Shown here: piece after piece, positions 22,913 to 26,024 of the stretch | How positions within the stretch are numbered: the first letter of the stretch is position 1 | Layout of the letters: each line of letters starts with the position of its first letter | DNA from: a virus | IMG/VR virus record: IMGVR_UViG_3300021139_000127 | Coordinates: 1-26,024 of that record | DNA: 26,024 nt | Reading direction: 5' to 3' (one strand) | Made by a program: the position numbers and the translations under genes | Notes under the pieces: generated by a model | Database searches by the model: none | Seen by the model: only the letters and a program-made list of their open reading frames with translations | What the model was told of the DNA's origin: nothing

Positions 22913-24115
22913 TTAAGTAGAAACAGAAAAATTATTATTGTTTAAGCCAACAGCAATAAACCGTTGAGATGTATTGGCGTTGCATGCAATCGCTAAAAAA
23001 CTACTTACTTGGCTTGTGACTAATGAAGTATAAGTCCATGTTGTGCCATTAGTAGATTGAAAATATCCTTGATTGGTTCCGCCGTTTTGTGCTGATGCAA
23101 TCATTAACCCTGCGGCATTAACAGCAAGACAGCTAGATCCTTTACCGCCTACATTTACGCCTGTAGAACCGATTAAAACAGGTGTAGACCAACTTGTTCC
23201 TGTTGAATTTGACAAAGCATAATAAGAAGAACCATAAGCACCAATTGCAACAAATTGATTTAATTTAGTGTTCCAAACCAAACCCACTAAAATAGTTCCA
23301 TATGTACCTGGAACACCCATCAATCCACCACTAAAACTTGTGCCGTTTGATGATGTAATATAAACAGGCGTGTGAATTCCTGGGCCAGGTTGATAATATT
23401 CGCCAACACCAGACCAATAGCCCGCAGGATTTACAGTTAGCGCATACAGTGTTGGGCTACTGCCCGTACCGCTTATGGTTGCAGGAGAAGACCAAGAAGT
23501 GCCATTGGAAGAGTACACTGTCGCAATCAGCGAAGAGTACTGTCCCGCAACAACTGTTAGGCCTGCAGAGTTTACGGCCACACAACTAATAAAGAAATTT
23601 GCTATTGTGGCTTGTAGGGTAGCAGTTCCGCCGGTTGTTATCGTGTAAATAACCCCGTTGTTATTACCGTCTTGCCCTACAGCAATAAATACTCCCAGGG
23701 TTTGATTCCATGCCACAGATGACAGGAACGGTATTTTAGTGCTTGAGTTCAGTAATGTGGTCGGCGCACCCCAGGTTGTACCATTTGACGATAACCAAAA
23801 AGCCGCATTGTTGTTTGTGGGTCCACTGGTATAGTAACCACCCACAACGCAGTATGTGCCGTTTGAGCTGCAATCTACACCATAAGTAACGCCATTCGCA
23901 TATAAAGTAGTTGGTGTAGTAAATCCCAGAAACGCCGACGTGCTATGAAAACCGTTCATGTTAATAGTGCCAGATGTAGGTAAACCACTATTATTAGACG
24001 TATTGGGAACGTATCCACCGCCTCGGTAATATGTTTTCAAACCAATAGGCGTAGTACCGCCAAATTCACCCTGTATGGCTGAAAGAGATACCGCGCCAGA
24101 AGATGGGAGCGTCAT
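22913..24115 (-). CDS. Receptor-binding/tail fiber-like protein with Asp-box-like propeller repeats
   Basis: The N-terminal 60 residues (MTLPSSGAVSLSAIQGEFGG then SGLPTSGTINMNGFHS) match the small adaptor segment that starts many phage tail-tip fiber proteins. The remainder has five spaced copies of S-x-N-G-T-x-W/F: residues 109-115, 202-208, 255-261, 302-309 (variant STGTSW) and 354-360. These look like BNR/Asp-box loops of a sialidase-like beta-propeller, with Asn where the canonical box has Asp. Each is preceded by V-A-V-N/Y-type strands (AVNSAGLTVVAGQY). The role is probably host-surface glycan binding. No catalytic residues are evident, so it is more likely a binding domain than an enzyme. 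Confidence 0.75.
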   Translation of the reverse strand: MTLPSSGAVSLSAIQGEFGGTTPIGLKTYYRGGGYVPNTSNNSGLPTSGTINMNGFHSTSAFLGFTTPTTLYANGVTYGVDCSSNGTYCVVGGYYTSGPTNNNAAFWLSSNGTTWGAPTTLLNSSTKIPFLSSVAWNQTLGVFIAVGQDGNNNGVIYTITTGGTATLQATIANFFISCVAVNSAGLTVVAGQYSSLIATVYSSNGTSWSSPATISGTGSSPTLYALTVNPAGYWSGVGEYYQPGPGIHTPVYITSSNGTSFSGGLMGVPGTYGTILVGLVWNTKLNQFVAIGAYGSSYYALSNSTGTSWSTPVLIGSTGVNVGGKGSSCLAVNAAGLMIASAQNGGTNQGYFQSTNGTTWTYTSLVTSQVSSFLAIACNANTSQRFIAVGLNNNNFSVST

Positions 24116-24116
24116 G

Positions 24117-24437
24117 TTATGGTGTTCCTGATGCTGTTACATTTCCAAGAGCAATAATGTTTCCACTGGAGTCCATCGATGCAATAGCCGTACTGCCGTA
24201 ATAGAAGTACAATTTGCCACCAGACTCTTTTATGGAAAAACTGGCAGTGATGAGCGCACCCTTTGATGCCAACAACTGCACCGTTCCAGTGTTATCTTTG
24301 TAGTACAGCTTACCGTCTGTGTAGTTGATGGCCAACTCTGCGCCAGTGGCTGTACTGGTTAAATTGGCTGCTGACGGAACTGCAGACGCTGTAGGTGTTG
24401 CGTATAAAAGAATAGGTGTGTAACCGGTCTGAGCCAT
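24117..24437 (-). CDS. Short fiber/structural protein (106 aa)
   Basis: The N-terminus (MAQTGYTPILLYATPTASAV) and the central AELAINYTDGKLYYKDNTGT are characteristic of small phage structural proteins that often precede or form the head of fiber proteins. The C-terminal SIKESGGKLYFYYGSTAIAS and MDSSGNIIALGNVTASGTP are a beta-strand unit with a turn, also common in fiber trimerisation tips. It stands as a separate 106-residue gene here, one base from the next fiber. It could be a short fiber or an attachment piece for the propeller protein downstream. Confidence 0.72.
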   Translation of the reverse strand: MAQTGYTPILLYATPTASAVPSAANLTSTATGAELAINYTDGKLYYKDNTGTVQLLASKGALITASFSIKESGGKLYFYYGSTAIASMDSSGNIIALGNVTASGTP

Positions 24438-24448
24438 GTTTTAAGTCC

Positions 24449-24649
24449 TTATGGCAATGTAGCCAAGAATGTTGTTAGTGCTGATCCAGTAATAGGATTA
24501 CCTTCAGCATCGTTTAAGACTACTCCGTTTTGGATGTCTTTTTTAAATTGTTGGTAGTCTGTGTTGTCTGATGAAACAGGGATGTGCGATTGTTTTTGCA
24601 AATGCAAAATAAACATTTGACCAAACATTGTTTGATAGGTTTGATACAT
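24449..24649 (-). CDS. Small NTDYQ-motif protein (66 aa), second copy
   Basis: The C-terminal 39 residues hold DNTDYQQFKKDIQNGV and LNDAEGNPITGSALTTFL. They align without gaps with the 69-residue protein at the right end of the window, 24 of 39 residues being identical. The N-terminal 27 residues differ entirely. The gene begins one base after the stop of the fiber gene ending TASAEL. The NTDYQxF pattern is frequent in small phage proteins adjacent to fibers; its job (chaperone, connector or short fiber cap) is unknown. Confidence 0.72.
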   Translation of the reverse strand: MYQTYQTMFGQMFILHLQKQSHIPVSSDNTDYQQFKKDIQNGVVLNDAEGNPITGSALTTFLATLP

Positions 24650-24650
24650 T

Positions 24651-25751
24651 TTATAACTCCGCTGATGCAGTAAAGTGAACCAATATACAACCCGCAGTTG
24701 AACCTGAAGCAGATATTACAATTATAGAATTTGTATTTAAATAATTATTACCAACAGATTGATTGGCAGAATTCGCCACAGCTAACTGAGTTCTTGTACA
24801 TTTATTTATATTTCCAGAAGTATCATAATAAGTAATTGTAGGAGTTCCTCTTTTTGTTACTTTAAAAACAATTCCAGTATCAATTTCTGACGCTGTATTA
24901 GATCCTGTTATTCCAGTACCACCATATGTACCGTTAAATGAGGCTGTTCCAATTGCTGTACCAATGTCATAAGACATTTCAAAATACCTCTGACACAAAG
25001 CCAACTCAGTACCATAAGGACGATAATCAAAAGATGTTGCTTGGGTTCCTACTTCTAGTTGAACGCCAGTCAGGTAAAAGGTTGCTCCATTTGTTGCAAT
25101 TACGCTGACTGCACCAGTTGGGTTTGTGTAATTAGCAGATGCCCAAGTATTTGCAGTTCCAGAGTATGTAGATCCTGCTCCTAAGTTAAAAATTAACCAT
25201 GCACCAACACCATTTGTAGCACCAACCCAAGTCCCAGTAGTATCACCTGCTATAGTTACTGATATTTGAGTCCATGTATTTGCAGAAGAGATTGTGTAGC
25301 TAAAAGGATAACTTCTGGTCTGTGCTGAATTTTGAATTGCCCCACCGAAAGAGCCTGTTAATGAACTGTAAGCCCAAAATGAAATAGTTATTGTTTTTGC
25401 ATTTGCGGTTCCAAATCCTAAATCGGCAAAATTAAACCCTTCAATTTTTTGAAGGACATTAAAATAATCGCCTGACCCAACAGATACTGGAGAAGATACC
25501 GTCATTCCAAGGTAATTTGAAAAACCTACTGGAGGTGTGACAGAACCTGCATTTTGTTGAGCTGTAAATTTAGCATTTTGTGAAGAAAGTAATTGCCATC
25601 TATCCAAAGAAAAAGGATTAGAAGTTGCGGTAACAATGCCTCCATTATTCCTTTGGTCAATAACCATTGCACCATTAATAATCCTATTCTTCATAGAATA
25701 GTACTGTGCTGTCGTTTGGAGCATCCCACTTGGGACTTGTGTCAAGCTCAT
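24651..25751 (-). CDS. Tail fiber protein with carbohydrate-binding-like domain, 366 aa
   Basis: The N-terminal NRIINGAMVIDQRNNGG (residues 22-38), FSLDRWQLL, VGFSNYLGMTV, ITISFWAYSSLTGSFGGAI and YPFSYTISSANTWTQISVTI form a jelly-roll carbohydrate-binding-type domain found in many phage fibers. It is closed by FYLTGVQLEVGTQATSFDYR and the hallmark RPYGTELALCQRYFE. The final 115 residues are a distinct beta-rich tip (KRGTPTITYYDTSGN; ISASGSTAGCILVHFTASAEL at the end). Expected role: binding of surface glycans. It overlaps the preceding small gene (ATGA) and is followed at once by a second NTDYQ gene. The truncated gene at the window edge ends the same way (NSAEL), which points to a duplicated unit. 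Confidence 0.85.
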   Translation of the reverse strand: MSLTQVPSGMLQTTAQYYSMKNRIINGAMVIDQRNNGGIVTATSNPFSLDRWQLLSSQNAKFTAQQNAGSVTPPVGFSNYLGMTVSSPVSVGSGDYFNVLQKIEGFNFADLGFGTANAKTITISFWAYSSLTGSFGGAIQNSAQTRSYPFSYTISSANTWTQISVTIAGDTTGTWVGATNGVGAWLIFNLGAGSTYSGTANTWASANYTNPTGAVSVIATNGATFYLTGVQLEVGTQATSFDYRPYGTELALCQRYFEMSYDIGTAIGTASFNGTYGGTGITGSNTASEIDTGIVFKVTKRGTPTITYYDTSGNINKCTRTQLAVANSANQSVGNNYLNTNSIIVISASGSTAGCILVHFTASAEL

Positions 25752-25957
25752 GCTAATCCTTCAAGAAAGGTTTTAATCTGATCTGCCGTCATAGGGTTGC
25801 CTTCAGCATCACTTAGTGCTACGCCATTGGCTAGGTCTGCTTTGAAGCGTTGGTAATCGGTGTTGTCTGGGTCTAGCAAAAAAGAACTAACAGAATTATC
25901 TGAATTTTTACGGATAACAATAGGCTTGCTTGGAATTAGATTATCGTATGTATACAT
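25748..25957 (-). CDS. Small NTDYQ-motif protein (69 aa), first copy
   Basis: Residues about 31-69 (DNTDYQRFKADLANGVALSD, then AEGNPMTADQIKTFLEGLA) are paralogous to the gene at 24449-24649. The N-terminal half (MYTYDNLIPSKPIVIRK) is unique to this copy. It starts one base after the stop of a truncated fiber gene and ends in an ATGA overlap with the next fiber gene, so it lies between two fibers. Function unknown; placement supports a fiber-assembly or fiber-attachment role. Confidence 0.74.
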   Translation of the reverse strand: MYTYDNLIPSKPIVIRKNSDNSVSSFLLDPDNTDYQRFKADLANGVALSDAEGNPMTADQIKTFLEGLA

Positions 25958-25958
25958 C

Positions 25959-26024
25959 TTAAAGCTCCGCTGAATTTATTAATACTGCCGTACCATCATA
26001 ATCTAATAAAAATATTACCATGGC
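25959..26024 (-). CDS. Fiber-like protein, 3' end only (truncated by window edge)
   Basis: The last 21 codons of a minus-strand gene are visible (MVIFLLDYDGTAVLINSAEL). The C-terminal SAEL and the junction TCAGCGGAG...TAA followed by ATGTA of the small NTDYQ gene repeat the end of the fiber gene at 24651. A fiber identity is therefore inferred from context, not from the short sequence itself. Most of the gene lies outside the window to the right. Confidence 0.5.
   Translation of the reverse strand, partial: AMVIFLLDYDGTAVLINSAEL

Noticed and set aside
1-26024. tRNA genes, integrase, repressor or attachment site
   Set aside because: No cloverleaf-like sequence, integrase or repressor motif, or convincing att repeat was found by reading; lifestyle cannot be judged from the window.

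Overview
The window looks like about 26 kb of a tailed dsDNA bacteriophage genome (Caudoviricetes), most likely short-tailed (podovirus-like). The evidence is a phage-type family A DNA polymerase, a head-to-tail connector and nozzle-like block, very large internal virion (ejection) proteins in place of a tape measure, a holin/lysozyme block and several fiber genes. No terminase, portal, major capsid protein, RNA polymerase, integrase or tRNA gene is visible, so the packaging and capsid genes and any lysogeny genes must lie outside. The protein types resemble those common in aquatic phages, but the host cannot be determined from the sequence.

Layout. Positions 2-4852 are a tightly packed plus-strand early/nucleic-acid operon: three small unknown genes, a calcineurin-type metallophosphoesterase, a small membrane protein, a small helical protein, a T4 Rnl1-type RNA ligase, a P-loop polynucleotide-kinase-like protein and DNA polymerase. 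Five of its gene junctions are 4-nt NTGA overlaps. The metallophosphoesterase, ligase and kinase together supply the same three activities as the bacterial RNA-repair enzyme Pnkp, but as separate genes, and could counter host RNA-cutting defences.

Positions 4840-26024 are one long minus-strand late region, read from right to left. Order of transcription: the end of a fiber-like gene; a fiber/small-protein tandem unit (25957-24449); further fiber and receptor-binding-like genes (24437-22913); a membrane/lysis block (22898-20623: coiled-coil membrane proteins, a three-TM holin and a GH24 lysozyme); three lysine-rich small or medium proteins (20553-19164); two head-completion/adaptor proteins (19160-17473); a glycine/threonine-rich fiber (17469-16195); a nozzle/hub-like protein (16195-14042); a small unknown; and six large, low-complexity or multidomain internal virion proteins (13724-4840). 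The last three of these carry domains that I recall from large polyvalent ejected phage proteins, here divided among adjacent genes.

The two operons converge and overlap by 13 nt, with a strong hairpin just after the polymerase stop codon. The most notable signals are the split RNA-repair set; the three-gene polyvalent-like tail with matching GGL C-termini; AT-rich islands that coincide with the conserved domains of two of those genes; a short xGG motif scattered through at least six minus-strand proteins; and Leu in the position equivalent to residue 762 of E. coli Pol I.
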